Below, in pieces: positions 47,311-56,244 of a DNA stretch of 64,000 nucleotides. The stretch's first letter is position 1, and each line of letters starts with the position of its first letter. A program made the translations under genes and the position numbers. The notes under the pieces were generated by a model, which did no database searches, was not told the DNA's origin, and saw nothing but the letters and a program-made list of their open reading frames with translations. The DNA is from Paenibacillus planticolens (lineage in GTDB: Bacteria > Bacillota > Bacilli > Paenibacillales > NBRC-103111), in NCBI RefSeq assembly GCF_013141725.1, contig NZ_WHNZ01000078.1, positions 124,001 to 188,000 on the forward strand, given 5' to 3'.

Positions 47311-49752
47311 ATGCTAAAAGGTTCGAATAACCTGATACGCCCGCTTAATTTACTTTTATGGCAAAATGATCGTTATCTGAGCGCCTTAACAGGGCAATTG
47401 CAGGCTGTCCGGCTGCTAAGTCTGGACATCTTCGATACGCTCTTATTCCGGACTTGCGCGAATCCGTCTGATGTTTTTATCCAAATAGCGGAGCGGGCGC
47501 ATCTGGAGGGCTGTCTAAAAGGCTCGATCACGCCTTCGGCATTCAAAGAAATGCGCATGAAGGCCGAGCATAAAGCGCGTGAAAAGCAGGCCGCACGGAC
47601 GGGCTTCGGCGAAGTCACGTTGGAGCAGATTTATGATGAAATGCCGGAATCCATTGTGAACAGAGTCAAGCTGGTTCAGTTGGAAGTGGAGACCGAGGAG
47701 GATGTTTGCTATTTGAACCCTCATGTAACATCCCTGTTGTATGCCTGTAAAAAAGAGCAAATACCGGTGGCGCTGCTGTCGGATATGTATTTGTCGTCAG
47801 ACCAGCTTCGGCGGATTCTTGGGTCCGCAGGTCTGGATCTATCCAGTGTGGACACGCTATTCGTATCTTCGGAAGAGCGGGAGGGCAAGTCATCGGGGCA
47901 TCTGTTTGCCAGGCTCAAAGAGCTGTACCCGCAGATTGACGCCTCGGCGATCGTACACATTGGCGACAATCCGGCCGCAGATGTGGAGGGAGCAGCGAAA
48001 GAGGGCGTTAGAGGACTGCACTATCCTGTCATTCCCGAGCATTTCGATAGTGTGCATCACTGGGAATTTGTCAAACATGGGGATGTGCTCCCGGAATGGA
48101 AATCACTGCGGAAGCTGGCTGCAGCCTCGGATATGGCTACTAACCACGGAGATCAGGAGCGCATGTTTTACCGATTTGGCGCCGAAGTGCTGGGGCCATT
48201 TTTGCACACCTTATGTGAGTGGGTGCTTGATATTTGCGTTCAAGAAGGCATCACATGCGTGAATCCGCTGATGAGAGAAGCGCATTTGCTGGCCCCGATG
48301 CTTGAGCAGGCCGCACAACAAAGAGGCGTAGAGCTTCAGGTGAAGCCTGTTTATGTGTCCAGACAAGCGACTTTTATGGCGGGGCTGGAGCGTTTTGGTG
48401 AAGCGGAGCTTGCGTATTTGCTAGGCATTCACGGTCTGAAAGTGGGAGAGCTTTTCGAGGTTCTTGATATCAGCATGGAAGAAGAGCGGTTAAAAGCTTA
48501 CCTGACGGAAACAGTCGAAGCGTGCAGGCACATTTCCGGGGATAATGGCCAAACCATTTACGACCTCCTGCGCAATTATCTGCTTAGCGACTCCGGGCAA
48601 AGTAGACTTTTAGCGTCTATTGAGCGGCATAGGCAGCTTTTTGTAGGCTATTTGAGGCAGGAATTCGGCGCGCCGGAGCGGTTAGTGACGGTCGATATCG
48701 GATTTCAAGGAACGATTCAGGGAGCATTGGAAAAGATCGTGAGTCTTGCGGGATTGCAGCCGCAAATGACACATTTGCTCGCCGTCGGCGCGAATCGGCT
48801 GGATGAACTTCGTCTGCAGGGGATGGACATTCGCAGCATGCTGCGTTCCGGCAGCGGCGGCAGCGAGGCGGGGAAGCGGATCGCGAGAACGCCGGCTTTT
48901 TTGGAGGAGCTGATGATGGGCGGTTTCGGCTCAACCCTTCGATACGTCGCAGTGGAGTCTGGGCGCATTATCCCCGTCCAAGCGCAGCTGCACAGAACGG
49001 ATGAAGAATTTGCAAGCAAACAAGCCTGTCAAAAAGGAGCGCTTGCCTTTCAAAGCTACTATGCCTACCTCTTCCAGCAAAAAGAAGGACGGCTAACGCG
49101 GGCGTCCGCCCAGCCTGAAGAGTGGAGCAAGCCGCTGCACCGCGTTCTTGCGATGCCGAAGCCGGAAGAGGCGGGCGTTTTGGGGAATTTAACGCACCAG
49201 GACAATTTCTGCACGGAGTACATAGCCCCGATTTGCGGAGTAGTAGCCGAGGAATGGTACTTGGCGGGACCGGAAGCTTTCCTGAACAGCTGCAATTATG
49301 CGCCGTCGGTTATGAATGTAAATTGGCCTCAAGGTATGGTGACCAGACGTTTTCCGTACTATTTGTATCATTATTACTTGTGGCTCGGGGATGGTTTCGG
49401 CAGCCAGGCCATGATTTTCGATATGATTCAAAGGGTTAAAAAAGACGCCATCCGCTCTTTAACGTTGTATGGCTCTGGCGCATTTGCGGAGCAGGTGCTC
49501 AAAGCGGCCTGGTTCCACGGCTTGCATATTCCCTTTTGGATCGATCCGGCTGTAGGAGCAGATACGGTGCCTTGGGGGAGGTTCGCCTACACGACATTGG
49601 AGCAGGCAAGCCTATTGTCAGAGGAACCTGGAAGGGAGGCGCCCGCTTTTCTAATCGCCACGCTGTCCGAACTGGAAGCTTATCCGAATCAAATTTTAAA
49701 AGCTTTTGAAGGTTCTAGGGCAGCACCAAAACTTTACGCCATTCGTCCGTAA
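47311..49752 (+). CDS. Large HAD-superfamily protein of the COG5610 type, with C-terminal Rossmann-like domain
   Basis: An 813-residue protein with at least three parts. Residues 30-250 form a HAD domain with all four motifs: nucleophile DIFDT (Asp39, Asp42), LLSDMYLS, the Lys in EGKSSG and GDNPAADVEGA. Residues 280-640 are a family-specific region rich in Leu/Glu (REAHLLAPMLEQAA, VYVSRQATF). Residues 715-800 look like a small nucleotide-binding domain (TLYGSGAFAEQVLKAA, FLIATLSELEAYPNQIL). Relatives are found in polysaccharide and glycosyltransferase clusters, but their reaction is unknown. ATG 47311 follows AAGGAGGC; it lies between a divergent glycosyltransferase and the VanW gene. Confidence 0.8.
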   Translation: MLKGSNNLIRPLNLLLWQNDRYLSALTGQLQAVRLLSLDIFDTLLFRTCANPSDVFIQIAERAHLEGCLKGSITPSAFKEMRMKAEHKAREKQAARTGFGEVTLEQIYDEMPESIVNRVKLVQLEVETEEDVCYLNPHVTSLLYACKKEQIPVALLSDMYLSSDQLRRILGSAGLDLSSVDTLFVSSEEREGKSSGHLFARLKELYPQIDASAIVHIGDNPAADVEGAAKEGVRGLHYPVIPEHFDSVHHWEFVKHGDVLPEWKSLRKLAAASDMATNHGDQERMFYRFGAEVLGPFLHTLCEWVLDICVQEGITCVNPLMREAHLLAPMLEQAAQQRGVELQVKPVYVSRQATFMAGLERFGEAELAYLLGIHGLKVGELFEVLDISMEEERLKAYLTETVEACRHISGDNGQTIYDLLRNYLLSDSGQSRLLASIERHRQLFVGYLRQEFGAPERLVTVDIGFQGTIQGALEKIVSLAGLQPQMTHLLAVGANRLDELRLQGMDIRSMLRSGSGGSEAGKRIARTPAFLEELMMGGFGSTLRYVAVESGRIIPVQAQLHRTDEEFASKQACQKGALAFQSYYAYLFQQKEGRLTRASAQPEEWSKPLHRVLAMPKPEEAGVLGNLTHQDNFCTEYIAPICGVVAEEWYLAGPEAFLNSCNYAPSVMNVNWPQGMVTRRFPYYLYHYYLWLGDGFGSQAMIFDMIQRVKKDAIRSLTLYGSGAFAEQVLKAAWFHGLHIPFWIDPAVGADTVPWGRFAYTTLEQASLLSEEPGREAPAFLIATLSELEAYPNQILKAFEGSRAAPKLYAIRP

Positions 49753-49854
49753 TGAAAAGCCCCTTTCCATTGAACTAAATCGATGGTTGAAACATCTTAT
49801 AGGTGAAATGTTTTGGCGAACCCATTTTTTTGTGAAAAAGGAAGGTGCACAAGG

Positions 49855-50658
49855 ATGAAGCAAAAGCTGCTCAGCATGTTCCCGGTACTGTATCGTCTGC
49901 GAATTGCCCAATTAAGAATGGTGCGGCATTTGGTTAATTTGAATCCGTCGATTACGTATGCCAAGCATAGAGCGTTAGATTCGCTTCCCTATGCATGCAA
50001 AAAGCATCAGTCCTTACTGCGGAGAAAGCTAGGCTCTTCCGATCCCCAATTGCAAGAAAATAAAATTACGAATTTGAGTCTCAGCGTTGCCCGCATGGAT
50101 GGCATTATGATTCGGCCGGGGGAGACTTTTTCCTTCTGGAAATTGGTTGGAAAAACAACGTCGGCTAAAGGCTACATCGAAGGCTTGCTGCTTTCGCAAG
50201 GAGGTGTGAAACGGGGCATCGGAGGAGGGATTTGCCAGCTGGGCAATCTGCTGTTTTGGATGGCGCTGCATACGCCGCTTCAGGTGGTGGAACGGCATCA
50301 TCACAGCTTTGATCCTTTTCCGGATGATCACCGGGTACTGCCTTTCGGGAGCGGAGCGAGCGTCTTTTACAATTACATTGATTTGCGGATTTACAATCCG
50401 ACGAAGACGACCTTCCAGTTCCGATTATGGTTGACGGATGAGCACTTGAAAGGCTCTGTTCACAGCAGTGAGCCACTTAGACATGCGTATCACATCGAAG
50501 AACGAAATCACCGTTTTCTTGAAAAGGAAGGTCGAACTTACCGGGAAAATGAAATATGGCGCAGAGTGATTGATAAAAGAACGGGAAACACTGCTACAGA
50601 GGAACAAATGATTCATAATTTCTCGGAAGTCAAATATGACCTGTTTGGAACTACATAA
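49855..50658 (+). CDS. VanW family protein
   Basis: A 267-residue cytoplasmic protein of the VanW family. The core motif region is clear: PGETFSFWKLVGKTTSAKGY, then GGGICQLGNLLFW and ERHHHSFDPFPDD near residues 95-165. VanW occurs in some vancomycin-resistance operons and in many Gram-positive genomes without resistance; its activity is unknown. ATG 49855 has GAAGGTG upstream; the open frame begins at 49813. It follows the HAD gene by 102 bases, in the same direction. It does not by itself imply glycopeptide resistance, and no vanHAX-type genes are present. Confidence 0.85.
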   Translation: MKQKLLSMFPVLYRLRIAQLRMVRHLVNLNPSITYAKHRALDSLPYACKKHQSLLRRKLGSSDPQLQENKITNLSLSVARMDGIMIRPGETFSFWKLVGKTTSAKGYIEGLLLSQGGVKRGIGGGICQLGNLLFWMALHTPLQVVERHHHSFDPFPDDHRVLPFGSGASVFYNYIDLRIYNPTKTTFQFRLWLTDEHLKGSVHSSEPLRHAYHIEERNHRFLEKEGRTYRENEIWRRVIDKRTGNTATEEQMIHNFSEVKYDLFGTT

Positions 50659-50686
50659 ATTTTGCAGATGCGGAGGCTGATAGCAA

Positions 50687-51772
50687 GTGTCAGTTGGAGA
50701 ACAGAAGGAAATGTATGGCTACGTGGGTTCCTATACGAATGAAGATAATAAGACGGGGATTACGTTATTTAAGCTGGATCCGCAGAGCGGAGCAATAACA
50801 CTGTTGGATGCGTATACCGGTTTGCCAAATGCCTCGTTTCTTGCGCTGAATGCGCAGCGGACCGTCTTGTACTCGGTCAGTGAGACTGATTCGTATCTAG
50901 GCGGCTTCGGAGGCTCTGCCGCGGCTTATGCCATTGAAGCTGGATCCTGGAAGCTGACGAAACTGAACGAGCAGCCAACGGGTGGCTCAGCTCCTTGCTA
51001 CATTAGCCTGGATCAGACGAATCGCGCTGTATTTGTGGCCAATTATTCAAGCGGAAGTGTCACTTCCTATAAGATTGAAGAGGATGGAAGTCTGAGCGAG
51101 CCCACGCAGTTGGTGAAGCATGAGGGCACGTTAGGGCCGCGGGCGGATCGCCAGGAGCGCCCGCATGCGCATTCGATTGTGCCGGCGCCGGACAATCGGT
51201 ATGCGATTTCAGCCGATCTGGGCCTTGATCGGCTGGTGGTGAGCCGCATTGACGCGGAGAACGGCACCCTTCAGCCGCATGGCGAAGCGGCCGTGAAGCC
51301 GGGTGCAGGCCCGCGGCACTTGGTTTACAGCGCGGACAGCCGGCACGTGTACGCGGTTGGTGAGCTGGACAGCACGGTGACGGTGCTGGCCTATGACGCG
51401 AGCGCGGGCACGCTGACCGCGCTGCAAAGCATTTCGACGCTGCCGGAGGGCTTCAGCGGCGAAAACACATGCGCGGACATCCATCTCTCGGGAGATGGCC
51501 GGCATGTGTATGTCTCTAACCGCGGACACGACAGTATCGCGGTTTATGCCGTGGACGGACACAGCGGCACGCTGTCCGTCGTGGGTTGGCAGGCGACGCT
51601 GGGGCGGACGCCGCGGAACTTCGCTTTGTCGCCGCAGGGGGATTTCCTGCTTGCGGCGAATCAGGAATCGGACAGCATCACGGTATTCCGCGTTGACGCG
51701 GTGACGGGGATGCTGCAGGAAACCGGGCAAACGGCGGCGGTCCCACGCCCGGTTTGCCTGAAATTTCTCTAG
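50687..51772 (+). CDS. Lactonase family protein (6-phosphogluconolactonase type)
   Basis: A 361-residue seven-bladed beta-propeller protein of the YkgB/Pgl family, which hydrolyses 6-phosphogluconolactone or related lactones. Propeller-blade repeats are visible (YVGSYTNEDNKTGIT, VFVANYSSGSVTSYKI, HVYVSNRGHDSIAVYAV, FLLAANQESDSITVF). The part from 51100 to 51750 is distinctly GC-rich compared with its flanks. Start GTG 50687 has CGGAGG ten bases before it. ATG 50711 is an alternative. Confidence 0.82.
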   Translation: MSVGEQKEMYGYVGSYTNEDNKTGITLFKLDPQSGAITLLDAYTGLPNASFLALNAQRTVLYSVSETDSYLGGFGGSAAAYAIEAGSWKLTKLNEQPTGGSAPCYISLDQTNRAVFVANYSSGSVTSYKIEEDGSLSEPTQLVKHEGTLGPRADRQERPHAHSIVPAPDNRYAISADLGLDRLVVSRIDAENGTLQPHGEAAVKPGAGPRHLVYSADSRHVYAVGELDSTVTVLAYDASAGTLTALQSISTLPEGFSGENTCADIHLSGDGRHVYVSNRGHDSIAVYAVDGHSGTLSVVGWQATLGRTPRNFALSPQGDFLLAANQESDSITVFRVDAVTGMLQETGQTAAVPRPVCLKFL

Positions 51773-51799
51773 GCTGAGAGCTGAGAGGCGGGCAATTTA

Positions 51800-51992
51800 C
51801 TTGTAACGGACCTCAGTGACGTTATTTTTCGATACAATGACTTGTTTCTTTGAATAGCGGACACCAGAAGCGTTATTGCACCCTATAACAGTTGAAAGCT
51901 CCATTGCAAAGGGGAATAGTGGCTATGGTGTCCGCTAGCATTTTAAAAGGACGCAAATTCATGAAATAAGGGGTACTCGGTCCGTTAGTGAG
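51800..51992. repeat. Intergenic motif cluster B, copy 2
   Basis: Forward copies at 51803-51826 (TAACGGACCTCAGTGACGTT form) and 51854-51878 (AGCGGACACCAGAAGCGTT); reverse copies at 51921-51938 (GGCTATGGTGTCCGCTAG) and 51977-51989 (TCGGTCCGTTAGT). The same family is at 19.43-19.61 kb. The 360-base gap otherwise holds only a terminator. Confidence 0.65.
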
Positions 51993-52005
51993 TAGTTCGC
52001 TTTTC

Positions 52006-52029
52006 AGCCTCGTCGCAGGGGCTTTTTTT
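52006..52029 (+). terminator. Terminator before the MATE gene
   Basis: Short stem AGCCTC / GGGGCT followed by eight T. Confidence 0.6.
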
Positions 52030-52133
52030 TGTGCGCAATACCATTGACTTCCTCCAAAGAGTTGCTAAAATAAATCATTGTATGCGCGTGTGTGAACGCG
52101 TGTTCACTACTATGCATAGAACAGGAAACCGCT

Positions 52134-53492
52134 ATGGAAACCGTTAAGAAAATGACCCTATTCGGGCTTGTCTGGCCGATAATGATTGAGTTATTTCTGC
52201 AATTTATGATTGGTACCGCAGATACGCTGATGGTCAGCCGTATTTCGGACGACGCGGTTGCGGTCGTTGGGATCAGCAATCAATTTTTCCAAGCGGTCAT
52301 TATGCTGTTCGTACTTATCTCCAGCGGAGCGGGAATTGTCATTTCGCAGAAGCTCGGAGCCGGCAAAGAGGAAGAAGCGAGGAAAGTGGCTTCGATGGCT
52401 TTTACATTAACGCTGGGCTTGGGCGTCGTTGTTTCCCTGCTGCTTTACTTCGGCGTTGATCTATTCGTCTATTTGCTGCATGTGCCGGAGTCTCTTTATG
52501 AGATGACGCGGCAATACATTCGGATTGTGGGCAGCGGAACGATTGTCATGGCAGCTGTTTTGACATTGAGCACCATTATTCGCAGTACGGGGAATACGAA
52601 GGGCACGATGCTTGTTGCGGTCGGTATGAATATCATTCATATTATCGGCAACTATATATTTATTTTTGGAGCGCTCGGGCTGCCAAAATGGGGACTTTTC
52701 GGTGTTTCGCTGTCAACCGTAGGAAGCCGTATGATCGCGCTGGTCGTGCTGTTTTATATTTTCCGCAAATCATTCTCCATGCTGATCACTTGGAAGGAAC
52801 TGCGGGTATTCCACCGAGGATTGCTGAAAGAGGTGGCGAAGGTTGGCTTGCCGATGGCGGTTAGTTCGGCTTCTTGGACCTTGTCGCAGGTGGTCTTATT
52901 TTCAATGGTAGCGACTATGGGCGCTGAGCAGCTTACGGCCCGAACCTACTTGAATACGATGGAATCCTTCTCTTTCCTGGCCGGTTGGTCCTTTGCAATG
53001 GCTATCCAAATTCAGGTTGCACATTTATTTGGTGCCGGACAGATGGAGAAAGCTTATCGAAGTCTCTATAAGGCGCTATTTTGGGGCGAAATGGTTGTGG
53101 TTGCAAATACGGTCTTATTATTCTTATTAGGCAAACATATCGTAGGCGCATTTACTGGTAACAACGAGATTATTACGATCGTCGTCGGGGTGATGGCGAT
53201 GAACTTGATTTTGCAGCCGCTCAAAATGTGGAATATGCCGCTTAATAACGCGCTTAACGCCGTTGGAGACACCAAGTTTGTGATGTACGTGAGCATCGGC
53301 ATCATGTGGATTGTGGCCGTAGGCGGCACTTATGTCTTCGGACTCAAATTCGGATGGCTTCTCCATGGCGTTTATGTCGCTATGATTTTTGATGAAGCGA
53401 TACGCGGCTTCCTCGTTCAACGGCGCTGGATGGCGCGGAAAAAGCTTCCCAAAACAGTCGTTGCAACGGGTACGACGACCGCTTCTTTTTGA
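52134..53492 (+). CDS. MATE family efflux transporter
   Basis: A 452-residue multidrug and toxin extrusion protein with twelve hydrophobic segments in two six-helix halves. The N-terminal helix (FGLVWPIMIELFLQFMIGTADTLMVS) and the matching second-half start near residue 230 (LPMAVSSASWTLSQVVLFSM) are typical. It should couple drug export to a sodium or proton gradient. The frame opens at 52092; ATG 52134 with AGGAAA upstream gives the normal N-terminus. It is a single gene. Confidence 0.88.
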   Translation: METVKKMTLFGLVWPIMIELFLQFMIGTADTLMVSRISDDAVAVVGISNQFFQAVIMLFVLISSGAGIVISQKLGAGKEEEARKVASMAFTLTLGLGVVVSLLLYFGVDLFVYLLHVPESLYEMTRQYIRIVGSGTIVMAAVLTLSTIIRSTGNTKGTMLVAVGMNIIHIIGNYIFIFGALGLPKWGLFGVSLSTVGSRMIALVVLFYIFRKSFSMLITWKELRVFHRGLLKEVAKVGLPMAVSSASWTLSQVVLFSMVATMGAEQLTARTYLNTMESFSFLAGWSFAMAIQIQVAHLFGAGQMEKAYRSLYKALFWGEMVVVANTVLLFLLGKHIVGAFTGNNEIITIVVGVMAMNLILQPLKMWNMPLNNALNAVGDTKFVMYVSIGIMWIVAVGGTYVFGLKFGWLLHGVYVAMIFDEAIRGFLVQRRWMARKKLPKTVVATGTTTASF

Positions 53493-53507
53493 CGGAACAT
53501 ATAAGGC

Positions 53508-53547
53508 AAGCCCTGTATTCGAACATTCGAAAAGGGCGCTTTTTTTG
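53508..53547 (+). terminator. Terminator after MATE gene
   Basis: AAGCCCT..TTCGAA-CA-TTCGAA..AGGGCGCTT with seven T. Confidence 0.75.
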
Positions 53548-53554
53548 TGAAAAA

Positions 53555-53587
53555 TTAGTTGCGGATGCAACTAATCAAGCGTATGAT
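53555..53587 (+). promoter_or_regulatory. MarR-type operator and promoter
   Basis: Perfect inverted repeat TTAGTTGC-GGAT-GCAACTAA at 53555-53574. It overlaps the -35-like TTGCGG; TATGAT follows after 17 bases at 53582-53587. The site is 80 bases before the MarR gene, so autoregulation of the MarR/MFS operon is likely. Confidence 0.7.
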
Positions 53588-53653
53588 GAAATCGTGGCAA
53601 GTGCAACGATTCGGTAATTCCCACCATTTTGCTTGAAGGAAGGAGACAAAACT

Positions 53654-54094
53654 ATGATTGATGCCCCCAACACTATTCCCAGGTGGATCTCGCTTCTATA
53701 CCGCTATGGACAAATGTATATAGGCGAGCACTTGAAAGCCTATGATATCGGCAAAGGGCAGCATATTTTTCTGAATGCGCTCTACAAAGAGGATGGTCTC
53801 ACGCAAGAAGAACTGGCGGACTATTTGAAGATCGATAAAGGCACGACCGCGAAAGCGCTGAAAAAGCTGGAACAGCAAGGCTATATAACCCGCACGGTCA
53901 GCGAAAAGGATAAGAGATGCAACGAAGTCCATTTGACCGAGAAGGCGCTTTTAATTAAAGAGGATGTACGCAAAGTATTAACGGATTGGCGCGAGCGTTT
54001 GACCTACGGTCTATCCCAAGAGGAGCAGCAGTTAGCGTTGATCATTTTGGAGAAAATGGGTAATAATGCAGCCAGATTCGCAGAGGAGGCGTAG
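53654..54094 (+). CDS. MarR family transcriptional regulator
   Basis: A 146-residue winged-helix repressor. The helix-turn-helix is at about residues 50-70 (LTQEELADYLKIDKGTTAKALKKLEQ, in part) and the wing has the SEKDKRCNEVHLTEKA pattern. Start at 53654 has GGAAGGAGA upstream; the open frame begins at 53633. It is followed after six bases by an MFS exporter, and the operator found upstream fits autorepression released by a ligand of the exporter. Confidence 0.9.
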   Translation: MIDAPNTIPRWISLLYRYGQMYIGEHLKAYDIGKGQHIFLNALYKEDGLTQEELADYLKIDKGTTAKALKKLEQQGYITRTVSEKDKRCNEVHLTEKALLIKEDVRKVLTDWRERLTYGLSQEEQQLALIILEKMGNNAARFAEEA

Positions 54095-54100
54095 ACCGAT

Positions 54101-55357
54101 ATGAACATGAGGGGAGCAGGCTCGGTTTTTATAAACCGGCACTTTCATGCGTTAACGCATCGCAATTATCGATACCTCTGGTTGGGACAGTGCGTATCGC
54201 TCGTTGGGACATGGATGCAAAATATCGGGCAGTCCTGGCTCGTTCTTACGATTACAGGCTCACCGCTCAAGCTAGGGTTTGTCGCGGCTTGTCAATTTTT
54301 GCCCATCCTGTTGTTTTCCCTGTTTGCGGGTATTGTCGTTGATAAATTTCCCAAAAAGAACATTCTTTTGGTTACGCAGACCGTTTCCATGATTCTTGCT
54401 TTTACATTGGCAACGCTTGTTTTGACCGATTCGGTGAAGTACGGCTACATTATCGTGCTGGCGATTTTGCTGGGGCTCAACAATACGCTCGATATGCCGA
54501 CCAGGCAGGCTTTTAACATCGAAATCGTTGGAAAAGAAGATCTGATGAATGCGATTGCCCTCAATTCTACCACGTTTAATATGGCCAGGATTGTAGGACC
54601 TTCCATTGGCGCCGTGATGATGGCTTGGCTTGGGGCGGGGTGGTGTTTTTTGCTCAACGGGTTTAGTTTCGTGGCTGTCTTGTACGGTTTATTTCAAATT
54701 CAAGCTGCGCCCTATGTTCGCAAGAATACCTCGCGCGACGGCATCATGAAGGAAATTAAAGACGGGATCGTATACATCGCAAGAGATCCTTTGCTGGCGC
54801 AGACTGTCCTGCTTGTGACGGTGATCGGCACACTTGCTTTTAACTTCAATATTCTCATTCCGGTTTTCACGAAAAATGTGCTGCACTTGGGAGAGACCAC
54901 ATACGGCACACTAATGTCATGTCTCGGCGTGGGTTCTTTTGCAGGGGCGCTGACGATGTCATTTCGCAGTAAACAAGGACCAAGTGTAAAAATTAGCATG
55001 ATTGCAAGTCTAGTAGTTGCCGTCTGTCTGATTCTTAACGGGCTGAGCACGTCGGTTTGGGTTTGCGGCGCTCTGCTGGCTTTGACTGGATTTTTCAACA
55101 TTATGTTCGCCACCAATAGCAACTCTAATCTTCAAATGCATGCCAAAGAGGAGTACCGTGCGCGGGTCATGAGTGTGTATTCGCTCGTATTTGCCGGTTC
55201 CACGCCGATTGGAAGCTTATTTGCCGGCTATGTCGCAGACCGCTTCGGTGCGAATGGAGCCTTTGTCGGATGCGGAGTTATGACGGGCATTTTATGTTTG
55301 ATTATTATTTGGAAATATCGAAATGCAGCCGGGAAAAAGGAATTAAATCCAATTTAG
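54101..55357 (+). CDS. MFS transporter, exporter type, under MarR control
   Basis: A 418-residue MFS_3-type exporter with about twelve helices. The early NRNYRYLWLGQCVSLVGTWMQ-type motif (here HRNYRYLWLGQCVSLVGTWM) and the loop FAGIVVDKFPKKN after helix 2 are typical of the group. It is cotranscribed with the marR-like gene. The drug or metabolite exported is unknown. It resembles the MFS protein at 35.3 kb in class but not closely in sequence. Confidence 0.88.
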   Translation: MNMRGAGSVFINRHFHALTHRNYRYLWLGQCVSLVGTWMQNIGQSWLVLTITGSPLKLGFVAACQFLPILLFSLFAGIVVDKFPKKNILLVTQTVSMILAFTLATLVLTDSVKYGYIIVLAILLGLNNTLDMPTRQAFNIEIVGKEDLMNAIALNSTTFNMARIVGPSIGAVMMAWLGAGWCFLLNGFSFVAVLYGLFQIQAAPYVRKNTSRDGIMKEIKDGIVYIARDPLLAQTVLLVTVIGTLAFNFNILIPVFTKNVLHLGETTYGTLMSCLGVGSFAGALTMSFRSKQGPSVKISMIASLVVAVCLILNGLSTSVWVCGALLALTGFFNIMFATNSNSNLQMHAKEEYRARVMSVYSLVFAGSTPIGSLFAGYVADRFGANGAFVGCGVMTGILCLIIIWKYRNAAGKKELNPI

Positions 55358-55434
55358 GTAAATTATGGTTTGTCAATTGGGTATGTATCTATTACAATAT
55401 GTTATATTCATGTCGTTAATAGGGAGGAAATCTT

Positions 55435-55857
55435 GTGTTGGGATTTTTGAAAAGATGGATGCATTCGCCTAACCTTACGCCAAAACATAGACCAAATCAA
55501 GAACCTACGAACGCTGTGGATTATAAAACGATGGAAATAGACGTTGTCATCAAATGCTTTGTGTCAGATAAAGACAAGCCGTTTCGTGTCATTTTTAAAG
55601 TAGAGAAACAAGGCTCCTTCTTTTCCAAAGATATCTTCGTGCAAAATGTCGATGCGAAGACACCGTACGAGCTGGTTCATAACTTCTCCACGCTTGGTAT
55701 GAATTATGAAGAGCTGAACAAGTACGGAAGCACGGATTATGCGGAGTACAGTTTCGCTACTTTGGAAGAAGCCAAAAAGGTGAAAGATACGACAGTTCAG
55801 TACATCCGGTTCCTTATCCGTGAACATCAACAAGAGACAATCGCCAAAATTTCATAG
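55435..55857 (+). CDS. Hypothetical protein, 140 residues
   Basis: I do not recognise a family. The protein is soluble and charged, without signal peptide or membrane segment. It contains beta-rich stretches (MEIDVVIKCFVSDKDKPFRVIF, in part) and an EEAKKVKDTTVQYIRFLI helix near the end. The start GTG (55435) has an excellent AGGGAGGAA six bases away, and a terminator follows, so it is a real single gene. An adaptor or small regulatory role is possible but unsupported. Confidence 0.75.
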   Translation: MLGFLKRWMHSPNLTPKHRPNQEPTNAVDYKTMEIDVVIKCFVSDKDKPFRVIFKVEKQGSFFSKDIFVQNVDAKTPYELVHNFSTLGMNYEELNKYGSTDYAEYSFATLEEAKKVKDTTVQYIRFLIREHQQETIAKIS

Positions 55858-55872
55858 TATAAACGCCCAAGA

Positions 55873-55903
55873 GGAGCCTGCGATGTAATCGCGGGCTCTT
55901 TTT
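55873..55903 (+). terminator. Terminator after hypothetical gene
   Basis: GAGCC(T)GCGAT-GTA-ATCGC(G)GGCTC then five T. Confidence 0.88.
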
Positions 55904-55933
55904 GGGCGCTACGCATGACGATTAACTGGTCCT

Positions 55934-56124
55934 ACGTTGTACTTTATACAACATAAAAGTGGTATCTGCCTACCAAACTGGCCTCCCATTGCACAATATA
56001 CAACCATTTATCCCGAAATGGTGTGAATCCTCAGCTTTTAGCCCAAAATCGTTGTATAAAGTACAATATAGATGTGCATTGAGCCCCAAATTAGGCTAAT
56101 TGGTTGTATAAAATACAACATAGC
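55934..56124. repeat. Intergenic motif cluster C (GTTGTATAAAGTACAATATA type)
   Basis: Four copies: reverse at 55936-55952 (GTTGTACTTTATACAAC) and 55989-56005, forward at 56050-56070 and 56102-56122. Each copy is itself nearly palindromic (TTGTA-N5-TACAA). The gap is between convergent genes and holds no ORF. Confidence 0.75.
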
Positions 56125-56160
56125 ATCGAAATTGTACTGGCAAGCCCGATATTCTGGCAA

Positions 56161-56206
56161 CAAAAAAGCTTAGCCAGATCTCCATGAAGGAGTCTGATTA
56201 AGCTTT
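56161..56206 (-). terminator. Terminator of the LytTR gene
   Basis: On the minus strand AAGCTTA..CAGACTCC / GGAGATCTGG..TAAGCTT with six T. Confidence 0.82.
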
Positions 56207-56244
56207 GTTTGTCGCCAGGAGCAGGTGCCCCTGTGTTCCGGCGA

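Noticed and set aside
49855-50658. VanW gene as a sign of vancomycin resistance
   Set aside because: No vanHAX, vanY or vanRS genes are present, and VanW proteins are common in susceptible Gram-positives.
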